Positions 23,960-33,789 are shown, counted from the stretch's first letter. The stretch: DNA of 64,000 bases from UBA1429 sp964482225 (GCA_964482225.1 CAYZWT010000009.1:70464-134463); one strand, 5' to 3'. Program-made: numbers and translations. The notes: generated by a model not told the origin, from the letters alone.

Positions 23960-26287
23960 ATGAAGTTCACCGATGGTTACTGGCACATGCGCCCCGATCT
24001 GACGGCGTATTTCCCTGCCCACGTCCACGAGGTCGAGGTGCAGGACGACGCGCTGATGGTCTATGGGGCGATCAGGCGCATCCAGCGCCGGGGCGATACG
24101 CTGGACGCGCCCCTGCTCACGGTGCGCCTCAGCTCGCCGGTGGAGAACGTGATCCATGTCGAGATGTGGCATCACAAGGGCGCGCTGCAACGGGGCCCCG
24201 CCTTTGAGCTGACCCCCGGGCCCGCGCCGGAGGTAACCATCCACGACGAGGCCGAGGCCGCCAGCCTTACCAGCGGCGCCCTCACCGTGCGGGTGGACAA
24301 GGGCCCCAACTGGCGCCTCGATTTTCTGGATGGCGACAGGCCCATCACCGGCAGCGGCTGGCGTGGCATGGGCCTGATCGCCACCGATGCGGGCGAGCGC
24401 TATATCCACGAGCAGCTCAACCTGGGGGTAGGCGAGTGCGTCTATGGCCTGGGCGAGCGGTTCACGCCGTTCGTCAAGAACGGCCAATCGGTGGATATCT
24501 GGAACGAGGATGGCGGCACGGCCAGCGAGCAGGCCTACAAGAACATCCCGTTCTACCTGACCAACCGTGGCTATGGCGTGTTCATCAACCACCCGGAGCG
24601 GGTCTCGCTGGAGGTGGCCTCGGAAAAGGTGGAGCGGGTGCAGTTCAGCGTGCCCGGCGAGTACCTGAACTATTACCTGATCTATGGCCCCACGCCGCTA
24701 GAGGTGCTCAAACGCTACACGGCGCTGACGGGCCGCCCCGCGCTGCCGCCCGCCTGGTCGTTCGGCCTGTGGCTCAGCACCTCGTTCACCACCGCCTATG
24801 ACGAGGCCACGGTCACCCACTTTGTGCAGGGCATGGCCGAGCGCAACATACCCACCCACGTGTTCCACTTTGACTGCTTTTGGATGAAAGAGTTCCACTG
24901 GTGCGATTTCGCCTGGGACCGGCGCGTGTTCCCCGATCCCGTGGGGATGCTGCGCCGCCTCAAGGGGCGCGGCTTGCACATCTGCGTCTGGATCAACCCC
25001 TATATCGCCCAGCGCTCGCCCCTCTTTGACGAGGGGGCCGCCCAGGGCTATCTGGTCAAGCGGCCGGATGGCAGCGTGTGGCAGTGGGACCGCTGGCAGG
25101 CGGGCATGGGCACGGTGGATTTCACCAACCCCGATGCCTGCCGCTGGTTCGCAGACAAGCTGCGCGCCCTGATTGACATGGGCGTGGATTGCTTCAAGAC
25201 CGACTTTGGCGAGCGCATCCCCACCGACGTGGTCTATCACGACGGCTCGGATCCGCTCAAAATGCACAACTATTACAGCTATCTCTACAACAAGGTCGTG
25301 TTCGAGCTGCTGGAAGAGACCCAGGGCCAGGGCCAGGCGGTGGTCTTTGCCCGCTCGGCCACGGCAGGTGGCCAAAAGTTCCCCGTACACTGGGGCGGCG
25401 ACTCGACGGCGACGTTCGAGTCCATGGCCGAGAGCCTGCGCGGCGGCCTCTCCCTGACGGCCTGCGGCTTTGGCTTCTGGAGCCATGACATGGGCGGATT
25501 CGAGCTGACCGCCTCGGCGGACGTGTACAAGCGCTGGTGCGCCTTTGGCTTGCTCTCGTCGCACAGCCGTTTGCACGGCAACGAGTCCTACCGGGTGCCC
25601 TGGCTGTTCGACGACGAGGCGGTGGAGGTGCTGGGCCATTTCTCGCGCCTCAAGTGCACCCTGATGCCCTACCTGTTCGATGCGGCCATCACGACCCACC
25701 GCGAGGGCATCCCGACGATGCGGGCCATGCCCCTGGCTTTTCCCGAGGACCCCGGCTGCGACACGCTGGACCGCCAATACATGCTGGGCGACGCCCTGCT
25801 GGTGGCGCCGGTGCTGCGGCATGACAGGAGGGTGGATTACTATCTGCCCGCCGGCCGCTGGACCAGCTTTTTCACGGGGGAGATCGTCGAGGGCGGGCGT
25901 TGGGTGCGTGAGGAGCATGACTTTATGAGCCTGCCCCTGATGGTGCGCCCCAATAGCATCGTGGCCGTGGGCGCCAACGACCAGCGGCCCGACTATGCCT
26001 ATGCCGAGGGGGTTACGCTACAGCTATTCGCCCTGGAGGATGGCGCTGTGGCCAGGGCCAACGTGCCCACGCCCGAGGGCGAGACGGCCTTGACCTGCGA
26101 GGCCGCGCGCCAGGGCAACGAGATCGTCATCCGGGTAACCGGCGAGGCAGGGCCGTGGCAGGTGCTCTTGCGTAGCATGGGCGCCGTGGCCTCCGTGGCG
26201 GACGGCGCGGCCGGCGCCGATCCGCTGGGGACGCGCATCACGCCAGAGCCGGGCGCCGAGACGCTGCGGATCACCCTGGCAGGGTAG
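23960..26287 (+). CDS. yicI: GH31 alpha-xylosidase, YicI-like
   Basis: The 775-residue enzyme should release alpha-xylosyl units from xyloglucan-type oligosaccharides such as isoprimeverose. The nucleophile motif FKTDFGERIP places Asp at residue 415, and HWGGDSTATFESMAESLRGG the acid/base Asp at 481, each one residue off the E. coli YicI numbering. FGFWSHDMGGFE also matches. An N-terminal beta-sandwich and C-terminal beta domains flank the barrel. It is last in the operon with the GH42 enzyme, so the pair could strip galactose and then xylose. Confidence 0.92.
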   Translation: MKFTDGYWHMRPDLTAYFPAHVHEVEVQDDALMVYGAIRRIQRRGDTLDAPLLTVRLSSPVENVIHVEMWHHKGALQRGPAFELTPGPAPEVTIHDEAEAASLTSGALTVRVDKGPNWRLDFLDGDRPITGSGWRGMGLIATDAGERYIHEQLNLGVGECVYGLGERFTPFVKNGQSVDIWNEDGGTASEQAYKNIPFYLTNRGYGVFINHPERVSLEVASEKVERVQFSVPGEYLNYYLIYGPTPLEVLKRYTALTGRPALPPAWSFGLWLSTSFTTAYDEATVTHFVQGMAERNIPTHVFHFDCFWMKEFHWCDFAWDRRVFPDPVGMLRRLKGRGLHICVWINPYIAQRSPLFDEGAAQGYLVKRPDGSVWQWDRWQAGMGTVDFTNPDACRWFADKLRALIDMGVDCFKTDFGERIPTDVVYHDGSDPLKMHNYYSYLYNKVVFELLEETQGQGQAVVFARSATAGGQKFPVHWGGDSTATFESMAESLRGGLSLTACGFGFWSHDMGGFELTASADVYKRWCAFGLLSSHSRLHGNESYRVPWLFDDEAVEVLGHFSRLKCTLMPYLFDAAITTHREGIPTMRAMPLAFPEDPGCDTLDRQYMLGDALLVAPVLRHDRRVDYYLPAGRWTSFFTGEIVEGGRWVREEHDFMSLPLMVRPNSIVAVGANDQRPDYAYAEGVTLQLFALEDGAVARANVPTPEGETALTCEAARQGNEIVIRVTGEAGPWQVLLRSMGAVASVADGAAGADPLGTRITPEPGAETLRITLAG

Positions 26288-26313
26288 AGCGCGCCGCCTG
26301 GCGACGCAACAGC

Positions 26314-26339
26314 GAGGCCCCGGGACGCTCCGGGGCCTC
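26314..26339 (+). terminator. Terminator of the glycosidase operon
   Basis: A 10-bp perfect stem, GAGGCCCCGG with CCGGGGCCTC, around a 6-base loop, 27 bases after the GH31 stop. No T-run. Confidence 0.6.
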
Positions 26340-26376
26340 TGCGCAGGCCCCTGCTCAATTTGCCTCCGCAACCCCC

Positions 26377-26619
26377 AAGGCGTTTCCAAAGTCGTTCTTG
26401 TGGTAAAGCGACAGCGACGAGTCACGAACAACATGGGCCAAGTACGCTACGTACGCATACATGCGTCTAGCGTCAGCTTTGCCCGTACTTTTCCCCTCTT
26501 TACCGCGTTCTTTTCGTACGGGCGAACTGCGCATGTATGCGCCGTGTTCGCCCACAAAGCCAGGCACGCATTCGTTCGGCGAGCTATATATACATAACGT
26601 GGACTTTGGAAACGCCGTG
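26377..26619. mobile_element. MITE-like element, 243 bp
   Basis: The element has perfect 15-bp inverted ends, GGCGTTTCCAAAGTC (26379-26393) and its complement (26602-26616), and is flanked by the 12-bp direct repeat TCCGCAACCCCC (26365-26376 and 26620-26631). It encodes no plausible protein and is rich in short palindromes, including a 34-base hairpin (26521-26554) also found at 58386-58420. These are the marks of a non-autonomous transposon. Confidence 0.6.
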
Positions 26620-26639
26620 TCCGCAACCCCCCAGGGCTC

Positions 26640-26668
26640 TTGACAGGCGCGGCCAGATCCGATACTCT
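26640..26668 (+). promoter_or_regulatory. Promoter of the tetR gene
   Basis: Consensus TTGACA (26640-26645). The best -10 at 17 bases is TACTCT (26663-26668). The box adjoins the operator. Confidence 0.5.
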
Positions 26669-26669
26669 A

Positions 26670-26687
26670 TAACTAACTGGTTAGTTA
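26670..26687. promoter_or_regulatory. TetR-type operator
   Basis: TAACTAACTGGTTAGTTA is an 8-2-8 perfect inverted repeat immediately downstream of the promoter and 19 bases before the tetR start. Such CTAAC/GTTAG sites are typical of TetR-family autoregulation. Confidence 0.7.
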
Positions 26688-26705
26688 TTTCCCTTTGGAG
26701 GATGT

Positions 26706-27308
26706 GTGTCACCCAGACCTAACGCTGCCGAGCGCCGCACCGCCCAGATCATCCAGGCCGCCACCGCCGCCTTTGCCGAAAAAGGCTTTGATGGCGCCAC
26801 CATGGAGGACATTGCCGATAGGGCTGGCATCAACAAGGCGACCATCTATCTCTACTTTGATAGCAAAGATGCCCTAATCTATGCCATCGCCGAGGAGCTT
26901 TTTGCCCAGGAATTGAACGATTTGCAGGCAGCGCGGGACACGCCGGGCAGCGCCACCGAGCGCCTTGCGGCCTATTATGAGGCCCTCATTGCCGAGGAAG
27001 CCGACGTGCTGCCGGTGATGCCCATCTTTTACGAATTCTGCGCCCTGAGCCTTCGGCGCGACGATGTGCGGGCGGTGCTGGCCGCCTTTCTCGATCAATC
27101 GGCGGCCCTGCTGGAGGCGATCATCCAGGAAGGCGTGGAGCAGGGCGAGTTTGCGCCAACCGACGCGCGCCAGGCGGCGCGGACGCTGGATGCGCTGCTG
27201 AGCGGTACGCTGTTGCACGGGATCTATGCGCCAGGGGAAACGGACATTGCTGCGCAACTGCGCTACGGCATCCGTATGCTATTCCGTGGCATGGTTGCAC
27301 CTGCCTGA
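26706..27308 (+). CDS. TetR/AcrR-family regulator
   Basis: The 200-residue repressor starts at GTG 26706 behind GGAGG. Residues about 8-55 form the DNA-binding domain (ERRTAQIIQAATAAFAEKGF, then MEDIADRAGINKATIYLYF). The ligand domain has a TetR_C-like helical bundle. A perfect operator lies just upstream, so it probably represses itself. The surface-protein gene starts 44 bases after its stop without a visible promoter of its own, so it could be co-regulated. Confidence 0.9.
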   Translation: MSPRPNAAERRTAQIIQAATAAFAEKGFDGATMEDIADRAGINKATIYLYFDSKDALIYAIAEELFAQELNDLQAARDTPGSATERLAAYYEALIAEEADVLPVMPIFYEFCALSLRRDDVRAVLAAFLDQSAALLEAIIQEGVEQGEFAPTDARQAARTLDALLSGTLLHGIYAPGETDIAAQLRYGIRMLFRGMVAPA

Positions 27309-27352
27309 GAGGGCAGGAGAGGGTATCTACAGAGCGCACAGGAGGTATCGCA

Positions 27353-30300
27353 ATGCAGCGACGGACATGGGGCGCGGCTCTTTTACTGGCGTTGGGGCTG
27401 TTGCTGGCGCTTGCGGCCAGCCGGGATACGCTGGCATCTCCCACAGCCTCCGTGGCGGGGTGGGGCGATATCGTGCAGATCACGGACGTCCCCGGCGTGT
27501 TCTGGAGCTCGCCGCGCATCAGCGGCGATGGCGAATGGCTTGCGTTCCAGAGATCGCCCTACCTCTACACCGCTCGCAGCGACGGCTCGTCGTCGCAAGA
27601 GTTTGCGTCCACCGCCTATTGGAGCGATATCAGCGCCGATGGCAGCCGTGTGGTGGGCACAAGCGCCTCCGGGGGAGAGCTCTATCTCTACACCGGCGGC
27701 GAGAGGCAGGACATCACCCCGTGCACCTTCGGCAGTGGGGGGCGAAAGGCCTGCCTAACGCCCAGCAACGAAGCGGTGGCCATCAGCGGCGATGGGCAAT
27801 GGGCCTACTATATCAGCGACAAGGCGTGGCCGTGCGCGTACGTGGATGAGGACCTGGTCTGCTTTGGCAACTTGGATCTCAGCCGCGAGGTATGGCGCAT
27901 CGCGCTTGGCGCGGGCAACGTCACCCAGGTGACCGACTTTGACACCGGCCCGGGCACCGGCCCCTGGTGGGTCTCGAGCGACTATGGCGGTACCAAACTC
28001 GCTCTGACCGTCGGCGCAGGCAGCGACGTGTACCTCTATTCCGCCGATGGAGACGGCATCGGGCTACAGCAACTCGCTGAGACGCGACCGAGCGCTGCTG
28101 GCAGCCACCGAAACCTGGCCTTTATCAGCGGCGATGGGCAGTGGATCGTGTTTACCGGCAAGAATGCCAGCGGGTTCAGCGAGGCGACGATCATCCGCAG
28201 CGATGGGACGGAGCGCCGACAGCTCCTGGATGGATATGGCTGCGACTTTATGCCCACGGGCGCCAAGTGCAGCATCAGCCTTGACGGCTCGCTCATTGCC
28301 GTGGGCATACTCGGCAACCAGACGATGCTGTTGGATCGCGAGGGCAACGACCTGGGGACGATCCCGGGCACCCAGTTGGATATCTCTTACTTTGGCGATT
28401 TCATCGCCTTCCGTTCCACCCGCGCCCTGCTGGGCCTGGGCAGCGAGACCGACCAACAGGTCTTTGTCATGTCTCGGTTGGGTGCGCCGGCGCTCACCCT
28501 CAGCGGCGGGCAGGCCCCCAAGGCGCTCTGCCCTGGCGAGGCTCTGGCCTCGCCGGTTGACGTGCTCACCGTAACCCTGGCCGTGGATGACGTGGCCAAG
28601 TGGCAGGCCCACAGCATCGCCTTTCAAGGCTCGGGAACGGGCCACGAGCAGAACGACATCGAGGCCGTCGAGCTCTATCTGGGCGATCAACTGCTCAGCA
28701 GCGGCGCCTACGCCGCTGACGATGGCCAGATCACCCTGGCGATCAACCGGCAGATCCCCGCCGGCACCTCCCTCGATCTGCGACTGGTCTACCGCTTTAG
28801 GGATCCCGGCGTAACGCCCTGGCCCGTGGGGACCTATGGCGTGGAGACGCGCGCGGCCTGGGTGAGCGCAGAGCCGGTCGAGCCCTCCTCCGATACATAC
28901 GACAAGGGGCCAGAGGCGCCAGTGGAGGGCGGGCCGCACCTGATCGCCGCCGTGCAGAACACCCATACCCTCCAGGGCTTTGCGAGCATCCAGGGCGCCA
29001 TTGATGCAGGCGATACCCAGGACGGGCACACCATCGCCGTTTGCCCGGGGCTGTATTCCGAGAATGTGCATGTGACCAAGGCGCTGACCATCGCCTCGAC
29101 CGACGGGCGAGAGGTCACGACGGTGCGGGCGCAGAATACGGATGCGCACGTCTTTTACACCACCAAAGGCGCTACGACGATCCAGGGGTTCACCATCACA
29201 GGCGCCAGCAGCGCCAAAGGTATCTGGGCCGAGCAAGGCATCACCGTCCGGCAAGCGAGGGTAACCCAAAACGCAGAGGGGATATATAGCCTGGAAGGCC
29301 CCTTTGCAGCAGCACAGCTCCAGGTGCTCCAGAATGCCGGGCCAGGCATCGTCATAGCGAGTGACAGCGATGTGCTGCTGACCGATGTTGACATCCGCGA
29401 CAACCAAGGCGATGGGATCGGCGCAATGCAGGGCTTGACGCTTGGTGGCGTCGAGAATGCGATCGTGAACAACGGCGGCCATGGCATCTGGGCCGGACGG
29501 GGCGACGTCGCTATCGAGGCTCCCGCCCAGATCCACGGCAATGGTGGTTGGGGCATCCAGGCCCTAGGCGGTTCTTTGTCGGTTCAGGCAGGGGCGATGG
29601 AGCGGATTCACGACAATGGCGGCGGGGGCATCATGGGCCATCAGGGCGTATCCTTGCCGCCCGGCTTTGTTGTCGAGAACAATGGCGGCCCCGGCATTGT
29701 GACCGGAGCCAACACACGTTTAGAAGATATCACGGTGCGCGACAACCAAGGCGATGGGATCGGCGCAATGCAGGGCTTGACGCTTGGAGGCGTCGAGAAT
29801 GCGATCGTGAACAACGGCGGCCATGGCATCTGGGCCGGACGGGGCGACGTCGCTATCGAGGCTCCCGCCCAGATCCACGGCAATGGTGGTTGGGGCATCC
29901 AGGCCCTAGGCGGTTCTTTGTCGGTTCAGGCAGGGGCGATGGAGCGGATTCACGACAATGGCGGCGGGGGCATCATGGGCCACCAGGGCGTATCCCTGCC
30001 GCCTGGCTTTGTTGTCGAGAACAATGGCGGCCCCGGCATCCTTTCTGTGAACCGTGATCTCTACCTTGATGGGGCCAAGGTTCGCGGCAACCAAGGGGAT
30101 GGGATTGGCGTCGTATTTGGCAACCTAACCCTCGTGGGTCTCGGAACCGAGATTCTCTCTAATGCGGGGCATGGCGTCAACGTGCGATCAGGCAGTCTAC
30201 GCCTGAGCGATGCCGACATCTCATCCAACGCTGGTTGGGGGATTTGGGCCATGGGGGGCGATCTGATGCAGTTGGCCGATGTTGATGTGCAGCAAAATGG

Positions 30301-31843
30301 CCTTGGCGGCATCAGGGCCGACCGTATCAGTCTGCAAGCACATCGCCTCATACTGGATCTGAACCGAGGCACCGGGCTGGCGATCACAGGGCCAATGGCA
30401 GCGCTCCAGAACGCATGGATCACCCACAACTCTGGCTACGGCATCCTGGCCGTGGATACGGTTCTGAGCCTATGGGGCGTCCTCGTGCATGAGAATGCTC
30501 TGGGAGGCGTGATGGTGGTCGAGGGTGGCTCAGGCAGCGCAGTAGGCGCTGAAAGTGACAGGATCAACGTGACCAGCGACGCAGGGAGCGGATCATCCAT
30601 CAGCGGCAGCACATTCATGTCAAACGGCGCCGATGGCATCCACTTTGCCGGCGGCCCGGGCGGTCTCGTGGTCAGCCGGAGCAACTTGGTGGGTAACGCG
30701 GGCTATGCGCTGGTCAATGCGGATCCGTCGGCCACCGTCACCGCACGGGGCAACTGGTGGGGGCAGCCACACGATCCCGGCGCGCTCATCAGCGGAAATG
30801 TGGACTATGACCCGTGGAGCGCCGATGCCCACGAGTTGAGCGTGTCTAGCGATGCCGATCCTGTGTTCGCGCCACGCGCCGCGAGCTACTCGACGGCGGT
30901 TCACCTTCAGAATTGGCAGCCTGTCACCGATACTGTTCGCTTGACGATAGAGGAATCAGAAGGCTGGCTCAGCAGCTCTCCCGTGCTGGATGTCAGCCTG
31001 GAAGAGGGGGTGGGGGCGACTGTGCTGCTCGAGTTGACGATACCCGAGGAGACCCCGCTTGGCGCGACGAGCCGGGTGACGGTCAGCGGCGAGTCGCTGA
31101 TTTACCCGTCAGCGACGGACACGGCAGTCTTTGACATCATTGTCGCCTCGCTAGCCGACCTTGCGGTGACAAAGGAGGGGCGTCCTGATGAGCCGCTGGT
31201 CGGAGCGCCGCTTACCTATACGTTGGCCATCACGAACGCCGGCCCCGACAGCGCCACGGGCGTGACCCTGACGGATACGCTATCATCAGCGACGACCTTT
31301 GCAGAGGCGACCCCAAGCCAGGGCGTTTGTGATGAACTGGGTGGCGCGCTTGTCTGCGATCTGGGCGATATCGCCAATGGCGGCGCAGTAACGGTTACCG
31401 TCGCCGTGACGCCAACGATCGCTGGCGAGATCTCGAACACGGTCCGGGTGAGCAGCCCCGAGCGCGACCCTGTTCTGTACAATAACCTAGCCACCGAGCA
31501 CAACACGGTGTCTGCGCCCACGGCTGCCGCCGCAGTAGAGCTGAGCGGGCCGCGCTCGGGGCCGCAACACACCTTTCATACCTTTGTGGCCAGGGTTAAC
31601 CCCGTCACTACGACGCTGCCCATCACGTATACCTGGAGCGTTACCGGCCAATGGTGGGGCGATCAAGTCCGTACAACCTATAGCGTCAGCGACACCATCA
31701 ATCTCATGTGGCATACGCCCGAAAGTCAGACCATCGCCGTCACGGCCGTCAACGCCTACGGGGATATCGTTGGCGCCATGGCCGTCTTTAACGGGCAGGC
31801 GCCTCCGATCTATCTGCCGTTGGTCTTGCGAGCTGCGCGATAG
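27353..31843 (+). CDS. Giant secreted beta-propeller/beta-helix surface protein
   Basis: The 1496-residue product begins with a signal peptide (RRTWGAALLLALGLLLALAA). Residues about 35-370 contain repeated SGDGxW/SADGS blades of a TolB-like propeller (RISGDGEWLAF, ISGDGQWAYYI). Residues about 540-1130 form a right-handed parallel beta-helix with repeated NxGxGI turns. A DUF11 domain (DLAVTKEGRPDEPLVGAPLT onward) and a PKD-like domain follow, and the chain ends PPIYLPLVLRAAR, a C-terminal tail I associate with Chloroflexota secreted proteins. Two helix units are nearly identical (see repeat). It is probably exported and surface-displayed. Confidence 0.88.
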   Translation: MQRRTWGAALLLALGLLLALAASRDTLASPTASVAGWGDIVQITDVPGVFWSSPRISGDGEWLAFQRSPYLYTARSDGSSSQEFASTAYWSDISADGSRVVGTSASGGELYLYTGGERQDITPCTFGSGGRKACLTPSNEAVAISGDGQWAYYISDKAWPCAYVDEDLVCFGNLDLSREVWRIALGAGNVTQVTDFDTGPGTGPWWVSSDYGGTKLALTVGAGSDVYLYSADGDGIGLQQLAETRPSAAGSHRNLAFISGDGQWIVFTGKNASGFSEATIIRSDGTERRQLLDGYGCDFMPTGAKCSISLDGSLIAVGILGNQTMLLDREGNDLGTIPGTQLDISYFGDFIAFRSTRALLGLGSETDQQVFVMSRLGAPALTLSGGQAPKALCPGEALASPVDVLTVTLAVDDVAKWQAHSIAFQGSGTGHEQNDIEAVELYLGDQLLSSGAYAADDGQITLAINRQIPAGTSLDLRLVYRFRDPGVTPWPVGTYGVETRAAWVSAEPVEPSSDTYDKGPEAPVEGGPHLIAAVQNTHTLQGFASIQGAIDAGDTQDGHTIAVCPGLYSENVHVTKALTIASTDGREVTTVRAQNTDAHVFYTTKGATTIQGFTITGASSAKGIWAEQGITVRQARVTQNAEGIYSLEGPFAAAQLQVLQNAGPGIVIASDSDVLLTDVDIRDNQGDGIGAMQGLTLGGVENAIVNNGGHGIWAGRGDVAIEAPAQIHGNGGWGIQALGGSLSVQAGAMERIHDNGGGGIMGHQGVSLPPGFVVENNGGPGIVTGANTRLEDITVRDNQGDGIGAMQGLTLGGVENAIVNNGGHGIWAGRGDVAIEAPAQIHGNGGWGIQALGGSLSVQAGAMERIHDNGGGGIMGHQGVSLPPGFVVENNGGPGILSVNRDLYLDGAKVRGNQGDGIGVVFGNLTLVGLGTEILSNAGHGVNVRSGSLRLSDADISSNAGWGIWAMGGDLMQLADVDVQQNGLGGIRADRISLQAHRLILDLNRGTGLAITGPMAALQNAWITHNSGYGILAVDTVLSLWGVLVHENALGGVMVVEGGSGSAVGAESDRINVTSDAGSGSSISGSTFMSNGADGIHFAGGPGGLVVSRSNLVGNAGYALVNADPSATVTARGNWWGQPHDPGALISGNVDYDPWSADAHELSVSSDADPVFAPRAASYSTAVHLQNWQPVTDTVRLTIEESEGWLSSSPVLDVSLEEGVGATVLLELTIPEETPLGATSRVTVSGESLIYPSATDTAVFDIIVASLADLAVTKEGRPDEPLVGAPLTYTLAITNAGPDSATGVTLTDTLSSATTFAEATPSQGVCDELGGALVCDLGDIANGGAVTVTVAVTPTIAGEISNTVRVSSPERDPVLYNNLATEHNTVSAPTAAAAVELSGPRSGPQHTFHTFVARVNPVTTTLPITYTWSVTGQWWGDQVRTTYSVSDTINLMWHTPESQTIAVTAVNAYGDIVGAMAVFNGQAPPIYLPLVLRAAR
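29396..30041 (+). repeat. Tandem 342-bp duplication inside the beta-helix gene
   Basis: The stretch at about 29396-29698 recurs at 29738-30040 with only a handful of silent base changes. Each copy encodes the same roughly 100-residue helix block (from NQGDGIGAMQGLTLGGVENA to PGFVVENNGGPGI). The period is 342 bases, 114 codons, so the frame is kept. A third, diverged block follows. Confidence 0.9.
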
Positions 31844-31883
31844 GCGTTAAGGGCTGCCAGGGCGCGCGTCCGTGCTGCCGCTC

Positions 31884-33737
31884 TCAGACCATCTCCATCT
31901 TGGCGCGCTTTTTCTCGCGGTTGCGCTCGTGGGTATCCAGGGTGGCCTTGCGGATGCGAAAGCTCTGGGGCGTGACCTCCAGCAGCTCGTCGTCCGCCAG
32001 GTACTCGATGGCCTCGTCCAGGCTCATTTCGCGGGGGGCGTTCAGGCGCACCTCGATATCGCGGGTGGATTGGCGCATGTTGGTCAGGTGCTTGCGCTTG
32101 ACCACGTTCACCGCCACATCGGTGGGGCGCTGGTTCTCGCCCACCACCATGCCCTCATAGACGGTGGTGCCGGGGGTGATAAAGAGCACCCCACGCTCTT
32201 CGGCGTTCTTGAGCCCAAAGCTGGTGGCCGCCCCCGCCTCAGAGGCGATCAACGAGCCACTGGCCCGCGTCGGGATCTCGCCCGCATAGGGCAGATAGCC
32301 GTGGTACAGGCTGTGCATCACGCCCACGCCCCGGGTAGCCGTCAGCAGGTGGTAGCGTAGGCCCAGCAGCCCCCGGGTGGGCGCCAGATAGGTCAGGTGC
32401 ACGCCGCCATCGTCTTTGGCCGTCATGTTGAGCATCTGCCCCCTGCGGGCGCCCAGCATCTCGACCACGGCGCCCACCGCCTCGGGCGTCGTCTCGATGT
32501 GCACCTCTTCAAAGGGCTCCAGCAGGTCGCCTGCCTCATCGCGGCGCATCAACACCGTGGGCCGCGAGACCTGGAACTCGTAGCCCTCGCGGCGCATGGT
32601 CTCGATCAGGATGGCCAGGTGCAGCTCGCCCCGCCCCGAGACCTCGAACGTGTCGGGGCTGTCGGTCTCGGCCACGCGCAGGGCCATGTCGTGGCGCAGC
32701 TCGTCGAACAGGCGGGCGCGCAGCCGCCGCGAGGTGCCCCAGCGCCCTTCTGTACCATACAGGGGCGAGAGGTTGACGCCAAAGGTCATGCGCACCGTGG
32801 GCTCTTCGACGTGGATCAGGGGCAGCGCCCGGGGCTCGTCGGGGTCGGCCAGGGTCTCGCCGATGGCCACGTCCTCCAGCCCCATGACCACGGCGATCTC
32901 GCCCGCCTCGACGGTTTCCACGTCTACCCGCTGGAGCCCCTGGTGCACCTGCAAATAGCGGGCGCGCTCGGCCACGAGCTCGCCCTGGCGGGTGATGCGC
33001 GCCAGGGCCTGGCCAAGCTGGATGCGACCGGCGGTGACGCGCCCGATGGCCGTGATGCCCCGGTGGGGGTCATAGTCAATGCTGGTGACCAGCATCTGCA
33101 AAGGGGCCTCGGGATCCACACGGGGCGCGGGCACGTGGCGCAGGATGGCCTCAAAGAGCGGCCCCAGGTCGGGGCCGAGTTGCGGCGTGAGCCCGGCCTG
33201 GCCCGTGAGGGCGTTGGCATAGACCACCTGGAAATCGGCCTGCTCGTCGCTGGCGCCCAACTCGACGAACAGGTCAAAGGTGCGGTTGAGGGTGTCGTCC
33301 GGGTCGGCGCCCTGGCGATCCACCTTGTTGATGACCACGATCACCCGGTGGTTCATGGCCAGGGCCTTTTGCAGGACAAAGCGGGTCTGGGGCATGGGGC
33401 CCTCGGCGGCATCCACCAGCAGCAGCACGGCGTCCACCATATTGAGCACCCGCTCGACCTCGCCGCCGAAATCGGCGTGGCCGGGGGTATCCACGATGTT
33501 GATCTTGACCTGCTGTCCGGCCTGGGCATCCCAAACGGTGATGGCCGTGTTCTTGGCCAGGATGGTGATGCCGCGCTCGCGCTCCAGGGCGTTGGAATCG
33601 AGGACGCGCTCGGCCACGAACTGGTTCTCGCGAAAGACCTGGGCCTGGCGCAGCAGGCCGTCCACCAGGGTGGTCTTGCCATGATCCACGTGGGCGATGA
33701 TGGCGATGTTGCGCAGATGGGTTTGCTCTCGGTACAT
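31884..33737 (-). CDS. typA: Ribosome-associated GTPase BipA/TypA
   Basis: The 617-residue translational GTPase begins at ATG 33737 (MYREQTHLRNIAIIAHVDHG). The G1 motif AHVDHGKTTL, RGITILAKNT (G2), DTPGHADFGGEV (G3) and NKVDRQGAD (G4) are complete. The EF-G-like domains and the BipA-specific C-terminus (LMRRDEAGDLLEPFEEVHIE, MTAKDDGGVHLTYLAPTRGL) follow. BipA acts on ribosome assembly and stress or cold adaptation. A good promoter and a terminator-like hairpin lie in its leader. Confidence 0.96.
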   Translation of the reverse strand: MYREQTHLRNIAIIAHVDHGKTTLVDGLLRQAQVFRENQFVAERVLDSNALERERGITILAKNTAITVWDAQAGQQVKINIVDTPGHADFGGEVERVLNMVDAVLLLVDAAEGPMPQTRFVLQKALAMNHRVIVVINKVDRQGADPDDTLNRTFDLFVELGASDEQADFQVVYANALTGQAGLTPQLGPDLGPLFEAILRHVPAPRVDPEAPLQMLVTSIDYDPHRGITAIGRVTAGRIQLGQALARITRQGELVAERARYLQVHQGLQRVDVETVEAGEIAVVMGLEDVAIGETLADPDEPRALPLIHVEEPTVRMTFGVNLSPLYGTEGRWGTSRRLRARLFDELRHDMALRVAETDSPDTFEVSGRGELHLAILIETMRREGYEFQVSRPTVLMRRDEAGDLLEPFEEVHIETTPEAVGAVVEMLGARRGQMLNMTAKDDGGVHLTYLAPTRGLLGLRYHLLTATRGVGVMHSLYHGYLPYAGEIPTRASGSLIASEAGAATSFGLKNAEERGVLFITPGTTVYEGMVVGENQRPTDVAVNVVKRKHLTNMRQSTRDIEVRLNAPREMSLDEAIEYLADDELLEVTPQSFRIRKATLDTHERNREKKRAKMEMV

Positions 33738-33762
33738 GGGTTCTCTCGATTCCTGGGCATGC

Positions 33763-33789
33763 AAAACCCCCGGCCGGGCGGGCCGAGGG
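33763..33789 (-). terminator. Terminator-like hairpin in the bipA leader
   Basis: On the minus strand CCCTCGGCC pairs with GGCCGGGGG (one G-U) around a 5-base loop and is followed by TTTT. It lies between the bipA promoter and ATG 33737, so it may attenuate bipA. Confidence 0.5.

Noticed and set aside
24698..25918. 406-codon minus-strand frame inside the GH31 gene
   Set aside because: Shadow of a YicI-like gene with both catalytic Asp motifs in the plus frame.
29396..30041. Direct repeats as a possible CRISPR-like or mobile array
   Set aside because: There are only two long copies in phase with a protein frame; the repeat encodes beta-helix units.
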